From Clostridiales bacterium (GTDB lineage: Bacteria > Bacillota > Clostridia > Lachnospirales > Lachnospiraceae), in the NCBI GenBank assembly GCA_018365455.1, contig JAGZJZ010000007.1, positions 1 to 64,000 of the forward strand: DNA of 64,000 nt, read 5' to 3'. Positions within the stretch are counted from its first letter, which is position 1; the number at the start of each line of letters is the position of its first letter. Below the pieces are notes generated by a model. The model was not told the DNA's origin. It was given only the letters and a program-made list of their open reading frames with translations, and ran no database searches. Made by a program: the position numbers and the translations under genes. Shown piece after piece: positions 40,395-49,280 of the stretch.

Positions 40395-42372
40395 TTCTTT
40401 TTACCCTAAAATGGCAGTTACGAACATCCGTAAAAATGCCAGAATGTATGTTCCTTATATGCTAACTTGTATTTGTACGATCATAATGTACCTGGTTATG
40501 AGTGCAATTTCAGGCAATCCGGGAATTGACGAGATGAGGGGAAGTGATTCGCTGCGGATGGTATTGCAACTGGGGCAGTCTATTATAGCTATTTTTGCGG
40601 TGATATTTCTATTCTACACGAATAGTTTCCTGATGAAACGCCGGAAGAAAGAACTGGGGCTTTATAGTATCCTGGGTCTGGAAAAGCGCCATATGGGAAG
40701 AATACTGCTCTACGAATGTATTTTTACCTCTGCCGTGTCCCTTGGGATTGGTATACTGGGGGGATTTTTAATCAGTAAACTGATGTTTTTAATTTTGCTG
40801 AAGCTGATTCAGACAAATGTTGATTTTGAATTTATCATGAGCAAGGATGCAATTAGCAGTACGCTGATTCTTTTTGGAAGTATATTTGCATGTACCCTGA
40901 TTTCAAACCTTTTTACAACCGGTAAAAGCAATCCCATTGAACTTCTGTACGGTGGAAATAAGGGAGAAAAAGAGCCCAAGGCAAGATGGCTCACTGCCCT
41001 TATAGGACTAATATGTACTGCGACTGGTTATATCATGGCAATTACGGTGAAATCTCCAATTGATGCTATTATTCAGTTTTTCATTGCAGTATTGCTTGTA
41101 ATTGTAGGAACCTACCTGTTGTTTATTACCGGAAGCATTGCACTTTTGAAAATACTGAAGAAAAATAAGACGTTTTATTATAAGCAGAAGCATTTTACAT
41201 CCATTTCCGGAATGATTTACCGAATGAAGCAAAATGCAGTGGGTCTTGCAAATATCTGTATTCTGAGTACGGGTGTGCTGCTTAGTATTGCCACAACCAT
41301 TTCGTTAAACATAGGGATTGAAGAATTAATTCACAATATGTATCCGGAACAATATAACGTGACTTCTTATAATGCTACGAACGATAATGTAAACCAGATG
41401 AAGGATATCGTCTACGAAGAGGCCGAAAAAAATAACATTCAGGTAAAAGATTTTTTCTATTACCGTTACAATTCATTGGGAGTTACCCAGGAAGACAATG
41501 AATTACTGTTAAAGGGTGTGGATCAGGGGAATATGAGCGCCTCCATGTTTATGACTGTAGATAATTATAATGATGTAATGGGGACGGATAAGAAACTCGC
41601 TGAGAATGAGGTATTCATTATTGATTTTAAGAAAGGTTTTCAGTATGCAACCATAAAAATTGGAGATAGAGAATTCAAGGTGGCTGAAGAAATCAAAGAT
41701 AATAGTTTGATTGCGAACCTTACCATCAACATGCTGGATGGATATGGAGTTGTTTTTGCAAATCAGACGATTATTAATGAAATTTGTGCGGCAGCAGGTA
41801 CGGGTGTCAACGATGGTAGTGAAGAACCAGATACTTTTATTGGATTCAATGCAGAGGGAGACCAGAAAACGCTGGATCACTATACCAATACTCTTCATAA
41901 GAAAATGAGAATAATGCTGGAAGAAAACGAAGATCTTTTTATAAATCTCAGCGACAGAGACAGTGGATCAGCAATGCTTCGGGCGTCTATCAGCAGTTTT
42001 CTCTTCATTGGAGTATTTATAGGAGTGCTATTTCTGATGGCAACGGTTTTAATTATATATTACAAACAGATTTCAGAAGGATATGAAGATAAGGAGCGTT
42101 TTGCCATTATGCAGAAAGTAGGTATGAGCAAAGGCGAGGTAAAGAAGAGTATAAGAAGTCAGATTTTAACCGTCTTTTTCCTTCCACTGGTGGTTGCCAT
42201 TCTGCATGTTGCAGCAGCCTTTAATATGATGAGCAAGCTTTTATTTATGTTTGGCTTATTTAATTCAAATCTTTTTGTTATTTGCACAATTGGTACGATT
42301 ATTATTTTTGCCATTATATACAGTTTTGTTTTTGCGATGACGGCAAAGACATATTATAAAATAGTTGGATGA
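40387..42372 (+). CDS. bceB: ABC transporter permease, BceB type
   Basis: 661 residues. FtsX-like layout of about ten membrane helices with the hallmark large extracellular domain (about residues 310-535) between helices seven and eight. The N-terminal FYPKMAVTNIRKNARMYVPYMLTC is typical. AGGAGG at 40373-40378 gives ATG 40387, overlapping the bceA end by eight bases. With bceA, bceR and bceS it forms a peptide-detoxification module. Confidence 0.93.
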   Translation: MRNSFYPKMAVTNIRKNARMYVPYMLTCICTIIMYLVMSAISGNPGIDEMRGSDSLRMVLQLGQSIIAIFAVIFLFYTNSFLMKRRKKELGLYSILGLEKRHMGRILLYECIFTSAVSLGIGILGGFLISKLMFLILLKLIQTNVDFEFIMSKDAISSTLILFGSIFACTLISNLFTTGKSNPIELLYGGNKGEKEPKARWLTALIGLICTATGYIMAITVKSPIDAIIQFFIAVLLVIVGTYLLFITGSIALLKILKKNKTFYYKQKHFTSISGMIYRMKQNAVGLANICILSTGVLLSIATTISLNIGIEELIHNMYPEQYNVTSYNATNDNVNQMKDIVYEEAEKNNIQVKDFFYYRYNSLGVTQEDNELLLKGVDQGNMSASMFMTVDNYNDVMGTDKKLAENEVFIIDFKKGFQYATIKIGDREFKVAEEIKDNSLIANLTINMLDGYGVVFANQTIINEICAAAGTGVNDGSEEPDTFIGFNAEGDQKTLDHYTNTLHKKMRIMLEENEDLFINLSDRDSGSAMLRASISSFLFIGVFIGVLFLMATVLIIYYKQISEGYEDKERFAIMQKVGMSKGEVKKSIRSQILTVFFLPLVVAILHVAAAFNMMSKLLFMFGLFNSNLFVICTIGTIIIFAIIYSFVFAMTAKTYYKIVG

Positions 42373-42398
42373 TTTTTTAGCAGAAATCTGTGTTAAGG

Positions 42399-42450
42399 CA
42401 GTACTTTTCCTTTTTTTGTTTCGAAATAGAGGGAAAAGTACTGTTTTTTT
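42399..42450 (+). terminator. Terminator after bceB
   Basis: CAGTACTTTTCC (42399-42410) pairs with GGAAAAGTACTG (42432-42443), then TTTTTTT. Confidence 0.9.
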
Positions 42451-42546
42451 GTGCTAATTTAGGAATTACCAAAAATTGGAAATAGTTTTCTTCCGATTTT
42501 CCGTTATCATAATTTCATACGAAAGAAGAAAGGAAATGATGAGATT

Positions 42547-43140
42547 ATGAAAACATACGGTTATATCAGAGTGTCATCCAAGGACCAGAACGAGGATAGG
42601 CAGCTGCTTGCACTTCAGGCACTGCCTGTTTTAATGGAAAACATCTATATGGATAAGCTCAGTGGGAAAGATTTTAACCGTCCGGCATATAAGAGGCTGG
42701 TACGGAAGATGAAAGAGGGAGATTTGCTGGTAATTAAGAGCATTGACCGGCTGGGAAGAAATTATGAAGAAATCATTTACCAATGGAGGGTTTTGACAAA
42801 AGAGAAGAAGATAGATATCTATGTACTTGATATGCCGCTGCTGGATACCAGGCAGGGTAAGGATTTGATGGGGACATTTATTGCCGATCTGGTGTTGCAG
42901 CTATTAAGTTTTGTAGCGGAAAATGAACGACAGAATATAAGAACCAGACAGGCAGAAGGGATTGCAGCTGCACGTTTAAAAGGGGTTCGGTTTGGCAGAC
43001 CGCGCAAACCTATTCACCCGGATTTTCCGAAATGGAAGAAGCTTTGGCTGAAAGGAGAAATATCCAGTCGGAAGGCGGCGAAGAAAATGGGGATATCCCA
43101 TCAGACGTTCCTTAATTGGTTAAAATTGGAAAATAATTAA
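42547..43140 (+). CDS. Small serine recombinase (resolvase/invertase type)
   Basis: 197 residues. Catalytic Ser10 in YIRVSSKDQNEDRQ, the acid/Arg motifs (SIDRLGRNYEEI near 64-75; ENERQNIRTRQAEGIAAAR near 120-140), and a C-terminal helix-turn-helix SSRKAAKKMGISHQTFLNWLK near 172-192. It is full length for the Tn3-resolvase/Hin-invertase group. The next 130 bases hold three copies of a 17-bp motif, two direct and one inverted, plausible recombination or operator sites. No transposase accompanies it. Confidence 0.9.
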   Translation: MKTYGYIRVSSKDQNEDRQLLALQALPVLMENIYMDKLSGKDFNRPAYKRLVRKMKEGDLLVIKSIDRLGRNYEEIIYQWRVLTKEKKIDIYVLDMPLLDTRQGKDLMGTFIADLVLQLLSFVAENERQNIRTRQAEGIAAARLKGVRFGRPRKPIHPDFPKWKKLWLKGEISSRKAAKKMGISHQTFLNWLKLENN

Positions 43141-43156
43141 TTTTTTATCAAAAATT

Positions 43157-43272
43157 GTAGACTTTTTTTGCCAGTTAAAGTAGACTTTTTTTGACAGATT
43201 AGAAAGTGGTAAATAATAGCATTTAACCCTACATTTAGTATTATACATAGTATGTCAAAAAAAGTCTACTTT
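43157..43272. repeat. Recombinase-adjacent repeats: direct copy plus 20-bp perfect inverted pair
   Basis: AAAGTAGACTTTTTTTGACA (43177-43196) recurs exactly inverted at 43253-43272 around a 56-bp spacer. A third copy, GTAGACTTTTTTTGCCA (43157-43173), precedes at a 23-bp offset with one change. They lie right behind the serine recombinase gene. Confidence 0.85.
43191..43219 (+). promoter_or_regulatory. Promoter whose -35 is part of the inverted repeat
   Basis: TTGACA (43191-43196) at the end of the left repeat arm, 17-base spacer, TAATAG (43214-43219). The -10 lies in the segment between the inverted repeats, so inversion would replace it. Confidence 0.6.
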
Positions 43273-43316
43273 TCTAGACAGTTGCTATCATATTGTTCGG
43301 AAAGGAAGCACAAATT

Positions 43317-43562
43317 ATGGAAAACTTTAAAAAGTCTGTACTGGATATTTTAGCGCAGGAGCTGGATTGCTATGTATCAGATTTGCGCCAGGTAAATACC
43401 AAATACAATAAGTCAAAAATATGTGCAGCCATCAAAGATATCCCGGCGCTGCAATTCCCGGCAGGTGAATGGAATGTAACCATAAACTATATGTTAGAAG
43501 AAGATGCAGACTATCAGAATTCCGAAGATGCAAGAGCTTATTTGCTAAAAAGCTTAGAATAA
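43317..43562 (+). CDS. Hypothetical 81-residue protein next to the recombinase
   Basis: 81 residues, acidic to neutral and predicted mixed helical, with no signal peptide or recognisable motif. It starts MENFKKSVLDILAQELDC. AGGAAG (43303-43308) is eight bases before ATG 43317, so this start is preferred over an in-frame one at 43293. It is the gene immediately downstream of the inverted-repeat promoter and ends before a terminator at 43704-43750. I do not recognise the family. Confidence 0.6.
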   Translation: MENFKKSVLDILAQELDCYVSDLRQVNTKYNKSKICAAIKDIPALQFPAGEWNVTINYMLEEDADYQNSEDARAYLLKSLE

Positions 43563-43703
43563 TTTTTTAAATATGCTTCGGGTGTATTGTCAGCACATAT
43601 ATATACATTCATACATAAATGGGAGTAGAGAAACTGTTGTATTGAGTAGGTGGGCGGTAAGAGCCGGTAAAGAAAAATGAAAGAAATGGTACGAATTGTG
43701 CAG

Positions 43704-43750
43704 AATCCGGGTAATTTTCACGCATAGGTGAGAAGGACCCGGAATTTTTT
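43704..43750 (+). terminator. Terminator after the 81-residue gene
   Basis: CCGGGT (43707-43712) pairs with ACCCGG (43737-43742), with inner TTTTCAC/GTGAGAA, then AATTTTTT. Confidence 0.75.
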
Positions 43751-43888
43751 GTGTTAAAATTCAATAGTTTTTCTGTTTCAGCATGATGAGTACAGTTGTT
43801 TACGGAACATTTTAAACTGCAGGCGACGCACTTGCTGATAAAAGAAAAGGTCGGTTTTTATCTTCAGATTTTCCTAAGAATTATGGCG

Positions 43889-43928
43889 TTGACAATAGAG
43901 GTATATGTGTACTAAGATAGATAGTACA
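43889..43928 (+). promoter_or_regulatory. Promoter and autoregulatory GntR operator
   Basis: TTGACA (43889-43894) with TAAGAT at 43913-43918 (18-base spacer). Overlapping the -10 is the perfect dyad TGTACTA (43908-43914), 7-base spacer, TAGTACA (43922-43928), suited to a GntR dimer. Confidence 0.68.
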
Positions 43929-43962
43929 GATGATATGGCAGTATTTCAGAAAGGAGAGTCTC

Positions 43963-44352
43963 ATGATTATTGTTGACTACAAAGACAGGCGGCCCATTTA
44001 TGAGCAAATTGTGGAAAAGTTTCAAATGCTGATTGTGAAAGGCGTAATGGAGCCTGACAGTCAAATGCCTTCTGTACGCAAGCTGGCAATGGATTTATCG
44101 ATTAACCCAAATACAATCCAGAAAGCGTATACGCAGCTGGAGCAGCAGGGGTTTATCTACCCAGTAAAAGGAAAGGGGAATTTTGTCACAGGAGACAGAA
44201 ATCTGCTGGTACAAAAGAAGAAAGTTGTGTTTGATGATTTTCAGACCGTTGTATCACAGGGAAAGGAATTAGGAATCACGAGGGATGAATTTTACATTAA
44301 AGTTGATGAGGTGTATGGGGAGGTAAAATATGATAGAAGTAATGTCCATTAG
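43963..44352 (+). CDS. GntR-family regulator, YtrA subfamily
   Basis: 129 residues: a winged helix (PIYEQIVEKFQMLIVKGVMEPDSQMPSVRKLAMDLSINPNTIQKAYTQLEQQGFIYPVKGKGNFV) and only a short C-terminal dimerisation helix, the YtrA layout. AAGGAG (43951-43956) precedes ATG 43963. It overlaps the ATPase gene by 23 bases and has a matching dyad over its own promoter, so it most likely represses this operon until cell-wall stress or a ligand releases it. Confidence 0.93.
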   Translation: MIIVDYKDRRPIYEQIVEKFQMLIVKGVMEPDSQMPSVRKLAMDLSINPNTIQKAYTQLEQQGFIYPVKGKGNFVTGDRNLLVQKKKVVFDDFQTVVSQGKELGITRDEFYIKVDEVYGEVKYDRSNVH

Positions 44353-45232
44353 TAAGTCATTTGGCGACATTAAAGCAATTACGGATATCAGCACCACGAT
44401 TCGGGAAGGTTCCGTATTTGGCTTGGTTGGAACCAACGGAGCTGGAAAAAGTACCTTCATGAGAATTCTGAGTGGGATATTAAAGGCAGATAAAGGCTCG
44501 GTTAAGATTGATAATATGGAGGTTTTTGAAAATATTCAGGCAAAAAAGCTCATTTGCTTTATTCCCGATACACCGTATTATTTTAACAATGCTACGGTTA
44601 AGGAAATGATGGAGTATTACAAGATTATCTATCCGGAGTTCAGTGAATTTCGATTTATAGAACTGGTAGAAAAATTTGGTTTGGATATGAAGCGGAAAAT
44701 TAATACGTTTTCAAAAGGTATGAAAAAACAGGTATCCGTACTACTGGGTATCTGCACAAATACGAAATATCTGCTGTGTGATGAAACATTTGACGGGCTT
44801 GACCCGGTTATGAGACAGGCAGTGAAGAGTATCTTTGCAAGTGAGATTTTAAACAGGGAGTTTACACCTATTATTGCATCCCATAACTTAAGAGAACTGG
44901 AAGATATCTGTGACCACGTGGGACTTCTGCATGAAGGCGGTATTCTGTTGTCAAGAGATTTAGAAGATATGAGATTTGAAATCCATAAGCTGCAATATGT
45001 AATTCAAAATCCTACGGCGGAAGAGGAAATTCTAAAAGAGCTGGACGTCATGCAGTATGAAAAGAGAGGCTCTCTTGTTTCCCTGACTGTACGGGGTAAG
45101 AAAGAAACAATTCTGGCATTGGTTGGAAGTAAGAAACCGTTATTCTATGAAATTCTTCCACTGTCGCTTGAGGAAATATTTATTAGTGAAACGGAGGTGG
45201 CAGGATATGACATCAAAAATCTCATTCTCTAA
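44330..45232 (+). CDS. ABC transporter ATPase in a YtrA-type operon
   Basis: 300 residues. Walker A GTNGAGKSTFMRIL near 35, the signature NTFSKGMKKQVSVLLGI (KGM variant) near 125, Walker B YLLCDETFDGLDPV near 150. The first base of the frame overlaps gntR, and the gene overlaps the permease by 26 bases, so all three are translated together. Related systems export or detoxify wall-active peptides or carry unknown substrates. Confidence 0.92.
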   Translation: MIEVMSISKSFGDIKAITDISTTIREGSVFGLVGTNGAGKSTFMRILSGILKADKGSVKIDNMEVFENIQAKKLICFIPDTPYYFNNATVKEMMEYYKIIYPEFSEFRFIELVEKFGLDMKRKINTFSKGMKKQVSVLLGICTNTKYLLCDETFDGLDPVMRQAVKSIFASEILNREFTPIIASHNLRELEDICDHVGLLHEGGILLSRDLEDMRFEIHKLQYVIQNPTAEEEILKELDVMQYEKRGSLVSLTVRGKKETILALVGSKKPLFYEILPLSLEEIFISETEVAGYDIKNLIL

Positions 45233-47219
45233 GTTATTGAAGCAGGATTTGAAACGCAGCGGCGGTATTATTGCGATTATATCTCTGGCATTTTTTCTGT
45301 TGTTAACGGTTCGGGGCATTTTTACCTTAGATCAGATGCTGGCGACAATGAAAAATGGAGGCTGGACGTTAAAAGAAGTCATCTCCCAGTTTGCCGGATT
45401 ACTGTCTTATAATGGCATTATCATTTTCCTGACAGTATCAAGTGCCGTTTTATGCGGTGTATCCAGATTCTGCTATCTGCATTCTTCTACAAAACTGGAC
45501 TTTTACCACAGTCTTCCCATTAGGCGGGAAAGCTTTTTCTGGGTTCAGTTCTTAAGCGGCATCCTGCAGTATGTGGTACCGTTTATTGTGAATATTTTAA
45601 TTGTATTGTTTATCGGTGCGCTTAGAGGTGTTACTACAGGAGGCGTAGTTGGTCAGGTACTTTTGGGTGGATTTATTCATATTTTATTCTACCTGCTGAT
45701 CTACGTAACCGTAATCCTTGCAATGATGCTCACTGGTAAAATTGTGGTTGGAATTCTTGCGGTAGGAGTATTCTTTATGTATCTGCCGGGAGTTATCTTC
45801 CTGACAACGGGATTATTCAGCATCTTCTTTCAAACTTTTTATCAGAATGAAAGTTTTTGGATGAAGCTGGCAGAGTATTTCTCCCCGCTGTTCCTCTACG
45901 GGCTGACGGTTGGAGCCGCTGGTGATGGATCCATGTTCTTAAGAGAACTGCTGATTGGGCTTGTGACATTTGTGGCAATGCTTATCCTTGTAATTTATCT
46001 GTACCGTATTCGTTCTTCAGAAGCATCGGAGCGGGCAGTTGCATTTCCAAAATCAGAATCTGTTATTAAGTTTATGCTGGTAGTACCGATTTCCATTGGC
46101 TGCGGATTTATAGCACATATGATGGCAATAGAAGGGAAAGACCTGTGGCTTGCATTTGGTGTTATCTTTGGCGGTATCATAAGCAGTGCGATTATTGAGT
46201 TTATTTATCATATTGATTTTACGAAAGTATTGGCAAGAAAGAAACTCATGCTGGCATCCCTGATCGTGTCCTTTGCAATTATTGGTATTTTCCGGTTCGA
46301 TGTATTTGGTTATGACAGCAATATTCCAAAAGAAGAAAACGTGGAAAGTGCAGCGATCTGGGTAGATGGTCTGGCGATGAATGTCTATGAAAAATGGAGT
46401 GATAATGGCAGTTACATTTCCGGGTCCGATTCCAAATCATATGTGATGGATCATATGAATGTAACAAAGCTGGATAGCATTTATAGTATAGTGGAGTCCG
46501 CTCTGAATGCACCGGCTAATGCGGCAACAAATAATGTGATTGTGAAGTACCGTTTAAAGGATGGAAAAGAAAAGATACGATCCTACCAGGCAGAGCACAG
46601 TGTGATTGAAAAGGGATTAGAAGATCTGTATCAGCAGCCAGAATTTAAAGAAGGACTGTATCCGGCTATTAATCTGACTGGAGATGAGATAGGCAAGGTA
46701 GAACTTGTTAAAATGGATGAGTCCATCCAGCTGAATCTGAACAATAAGCAGCTTATTTCTCTGGTAGATACCTTCCGGGAAGAACTATCCGCTATGAAAT
46801 ATGAGGATATGAAAGCATCCAGTATGGTCAGCATGCGTCTGGAGGGTATAAATAGAAAGGTTCCAAGCGGATCCTACAGCTTATATCCTTGTTTTGAAAA
46901 AACCCTGGCCTTGTTGAAAGAATATGGTTATAATGTGGACGCAAAAATGGATCCCGATAAAGTCATCTCTATGAGAGTGGTGAAGTACGAAGAACAGGGC
47001 AGCCAGGAAGAAGTTTTCAATTCAAAAGAAGACTTTAAAGAAATTGCTGATAAACTTGTTAGTTCCTCAGGCAGTGACTATTTCCTGTATCCACAGTCCT
47101 CTTCATATGATGTAAACGTAACTTATAAAAACGAGAAGGGTGATACGATATCCAGCTATATGTACTTGTATAATGATAATATTCCCCAGTGTATCAAGGA
47201 CAGATTTGGCGACAAATAA
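45207..47219 (+). CDS. ABC transporter permease, ABC-2-like
   Basis: 670 residues. Six or more hydrophobic segments in the first 400 residues (for example about 18-36, 58-80, 110-130, 145-165, 170-195, 245-265), then an extracytoplasmic C-terminal domain of about 250 residues after the last helix near 350-370. GGAGG (45193-45197) sets ATG 45207. The large exterior domain suggests ligand contact. It is the only permease in the operon and probably dimerises. Confidence 0.85.
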   Translation: MTSKISFSKLLKQDLKRSGGIIAIISLAFFLLLTVRGIFTLDQMLATMKNGGWTLKEVISQFAGLLSYNGIIIFLTVSSAVLCGVSRFCYLHSSTKLDFYHSLPIRRESFFWVQFLSGILQYVVPFIVNILIVLFIGALRGVTTGGVVGQVLLGGFIHILFYLLIYVTVILAMMLTGKIVVGILAVGVFFMYLPGVIFLTTGLFSIFFQTFYQNESFWMKLAEYFSPLFLYGLTVGAAGDGSMFLRELLIGLVTFVAMLILVIYLYRIRSSEASERAVAFPKSESVIKFMLVVPISIGCGFIAHMMAIEGKDLWLAFGVIFGGIISSAIIEFIYHIDFTKVLARKKLMLASLIVSFAIIGIFRFDVFGYDSNIPKEENVESAAIWVDGLAMNVYEKWSDNGSYISGSDSKSYVMDHMNVTKLDSIYSIVESALNAPANAATNNVIVKYRLKDGKEKIRSYQAEHSVIEKGLEDLYQQPEFKEGLYPAINLTGDEIGKVELVKMDESIQLNLNNKQLISLVDTFREELSAMKYEDMKASSMVSMRLEGINRKVPSGSYSLYPCFEKTLALLKEYGYNVDAKMDPDKVISMRVVKYEEQGSQEEVFNSKEDFKEIADKLVSSSGSDYFLYPQSSSYDVNVTYKNEKGDTISSYMYLYNDNIPQCIKDRFGDK

Positions 47220-47260
47220 AAAAGCGGAGCCTATCACCTAATTAAAAAGCATGTTATAAT

Positions 47261-47300
47261 AATAGAGCATCCTGTGACAATTGCTGCAGGATGCTCTATT
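47261..47300 (+). terminator. Hairpin after the GntR-ABC operon
   Basis: AATAGAGCATCCTG (47261-47274) pairs perfectly with CAGGATGCTCTATT (47287-47300). The following T-tract is short (ACCTTTTAAT), and TATAAT precedes it, so it may instead be a leader structure of the dehydrogenase gene. Confidence 0.6.
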
Positions 47301-47329
47301 ACCTTTTAATTAAGAAGAGGAGATATTAC

Positions 47330-48319
47330 ATGAAGATTTTATTTTTTGGTACAAAGAATTACGACGAAGAGTTTTTTGGAAAAATACTGCAGGATAAAAC
47401 ATACAAAGATCTTGATATCACATATATTGAGCCGAATCTGACACCGGAGACGGCGAGCCTGGCTTGGGGATATGATGCAGTCTGTGCATTTGTGAATATG
47501 GATTTAAGTGCACCGTCTATAGATATGCTGAATAAATGCGGTGTGAAATTAATCCTGATGCGATCTGCAGGATACAATAATGTAGACCTTGAGCAAGCGA
47601 AAAAGTATGGTATAACCGTTATGCATGTGCCCGGATATTCGCCGGAAGCAGTGGCGGAACATGCAATGGCGCTGGTTCTAACCGCCAACCGCCATACCCA
47701 TAAGGCGTATATCAAAGGCAGGGAAAATGATTTCAGCTTGAGCGGACTGATGGGGGTGAATCTCTATGGAAAAACGGCAGGTATCATCGGAACCGGTAAA
47801 ATCGGAATTGCAATGGCACGTATTTGCAAGGGATTTGGCATGCGGGTAATTGGATATGACCTTTATCCGAACAACACGCTGGATTTTCTGGAATATGTGG
47901 ATCTGGATACCCTTCTAAAAGAAGCTGATTTAATCTCACTCCATTGTCCTATGTTTGAAAATACCTATCATTTAATTAATACGGAAACCATCAATAAAAT
48001 GAAAGACGGTGTTATTCTGGTCAATACTTCCAGAGGTGGTCTGATCAAAACGGAAGATCTCATTAAGGGAATTCGGGAAGGGAAGTTTTTTGCTGTAGGT
48101 TTGGACGTGTATGAGGAAGAAAACGGTAGTGTTTACGAAGACCTTTCTGAGAGAATTCTGGGGCATTCTACCATGGCAAGACTGTTGTCCTTCCCAAATG
48201 TAATGGTTACATCACACCAGGGATTTTTTACAAAAGAAGCGCTGAATGCCATCAGCCAGACAACGGTAGAAAATGCAATGGCGTTTTTAAATGGCGTGAA
48301 AAACGGAAATGAATTGTAG
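47330..48319 (+). CDS. ldhA: D-lactate dehydrogenase (2-hydroxyacid dehydrogenase family)
   Basis: 329 residues. NAD-binding GIIGTGKIGIAMARI near 152; catalytic Arg in NTSRGGLIKTEDL near 232, Glu and the His in TSHQGFFTKEAL near 293. The N-terminal KILFFGTKNYDEEFF and the region AEHAMALVLTANRHTHKAY fit fermentative LdhA. It reduces pyruvate to D-lactate, recycling NADH. AAGAGGAG precedes ATG 47330. Related hydroxyacid dehydrogenases cannot be excluded. Confidence 0.88.
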   Translation: MKILFFGTKNYDEEFFGKILQDKTYKDLDITYIEPNLTPETASLAWGYDAVCAFVNMDLSAPSIDMLNKCGVKLILMRSAGYNNVDLEQAKKYGITVMHVPGYSPEAVAEHAMALVLTANRHTHKAYIKGRENDFSLSGLMGVNLYGKTAGIIGTGKIGIAMARICKGFGMRVIGYDLYPNNTLDFLEYVDLDTLLKEADLISLHCPMFENTYHLINTETINKMKDGVILVNTSRGGLIKTEDLIKGIREGKFFAVGLDVYEEENGSVYEDLSERILGHSTMARLLSFPNVMVTSHQGFFTKEALNAISQTTVENAMAFLNGVKNGNEL

Positions 48320-48403
48320 TAAGTTATTTGAAATCGACTACTAGATAACATGTATATCCTGAGAGGATTTGCAGACACTATTTCTGACAGGAGGTGTCAT
48401 ACA

Positions 48404-48700
48404 ATGGAAGATAATAACACATTGGGTATTGCCCTGGCACGTAATGCCTTAGATGAAATTCCCAATCCTCAAAGTGATGCACAAACAATTATCGGGCTTG
48501 TTAAAAATGGAGGACGCGTGACCGGTTACCAATTATCAGACGGTTCAACCGTTTCCAAAGAAGAAGGAGTATTCCTTGCGAAAGAAGGGGGAATCCGGGG
48601 TGTGGGAATCGCACACCGCAATGGTTCCGAGTATCTGAAATCCCTTCCGGATGATACTGAAAATAATAACCTGAGTAATCTGCCGTCAATTTCCGGCTGA
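48404..48700 (+). CDS. DUF3892-type small protein
   Basis: 98 residues. The core IIGLVKNGGRVTGYQLSDGSTVSKEEGVFLAKEGGIRGVGIAHRNGSEYLKSLPD resembles the DUF3892 family, whose function is unknown. CAGGAGGTGTCATACA precedes ATG 48404, which fixes this start over an in-frame ATG at 48350. It lies alone behind the lactate dehydrogenase gene and ahead of a bidirectional terminator. Confidence 0.72.
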   Translation: MEDNNTLGIALARNALDEIPNPQSDAQTIIGLVKNGGRVTGYQLSDGSTVSKEEGVFLAKEGGIRGVGIAHRNGSEYLKSLPDDTENNNLSNLPSISG

Positions 48701-48777
48701 TCATAGGTATCTGTTGCCCGGCAGAGTTATTGGTAACGATTTAGCGAAAGCAATCAGGAAAGAAGTCACGTATACAA

Positions 48778-48835
48778 TAAAAAATGGCGTCCATAACAGA
48801 TTTTCGTTATGGACTGCCATTTTTTACTGCCAATA
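48778..48835. terminator. Bidirectional terminator
   Basis: AAAATGGC-GT-CCATAAC pairs with GTTATGG-ACT-GCCATTTT, flanked by A-rich and T-rich tracts. It separates the plus-strand DUF3892 gene from the convergent minus-strand genes. Confidence 0.88.
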
Positions 48836-48869
48836 TTACCAGACTATAGAACTGCTCAAAGTTGGCGAA

Positions 48870-49217
48870 TTACACAATGTTCTCACCTAACAGAATTTTA
48901 GGCATTGTTGTGAGACAACGATTCCACCGTTTATAAAATTGTTCTAATCCCAGCTTTGAAACGCGCGCATGAGCTTCTGCGTCATCCAGTGTCCAGTGCA
49001 AAATATAAGTGACTTTACCAACCCATTTTGTCAAACGAATCGGTGGTTTTCCTTCCTTGACTGCTTTGAAGTCTTCCTGCCGATGAGTGCGCTTGATATA
49101 CTTTACGTCAATAACCCCAGGCTGTGACAGGTAAAACTCGGCTACATCTTTCATTAAAACCTCAATTTCATCTTGCTTATCAATTTTTGCCTCATATATG
49201 CAAATTTCGTTGAACAT
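48870..49217 (-). CDS. Dimeric alpha/beta-barrel (antibiotic-monooxygenase-like) protein
   Basis: 115 residues beginning FNEICIYEAKIDKQDEIEVLMKDVAEFYLSQPGVIDVKYIKRTHR, the strand-helix-strand start of dimeric ferredoxin-like barrels. No cofactor motif is visible. GGAGGGCATTTAG precedes the ATG on the minus strand. It follows xpt with 63 bases between and shares its terminator, so the two may be co-transcribed. The exact function is unknown. Confidence 0.65.
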   Translation of the reverse strand: MFNEICIYEAKIDKQDEIEVLMKDVAEFYLSQPGVIDVKYIKRTHRQEDFKAVKEGKPPIRLTKWVGKVTYILHWTLDDAEAHARVSKLGLEQFYKRWNRCLTTMPKILLGENIV

Positions 49218-49280
49218 CTAAATGCCCTCCATTACCTTGCTTTCCACGTACAGCTGCAGAAAGCAATTTTAAAATATGCG

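Larger units (their letters stand above)
43563..43962. other. Intergenic region with terminator, promoter and operator
   Basis: Contains the terminator at 43704-43750 and the GntR promoter/operator at 43889-43928. The first 140 bases show nothing definable. Confidence 0.65.

Noticed and set aside
42547..43140. Recombinase as part of an integrated prophage or transposon
   Set aside because: No transposase, phage structural genes or flanking attachment duplication are visible within the neighbourhood.
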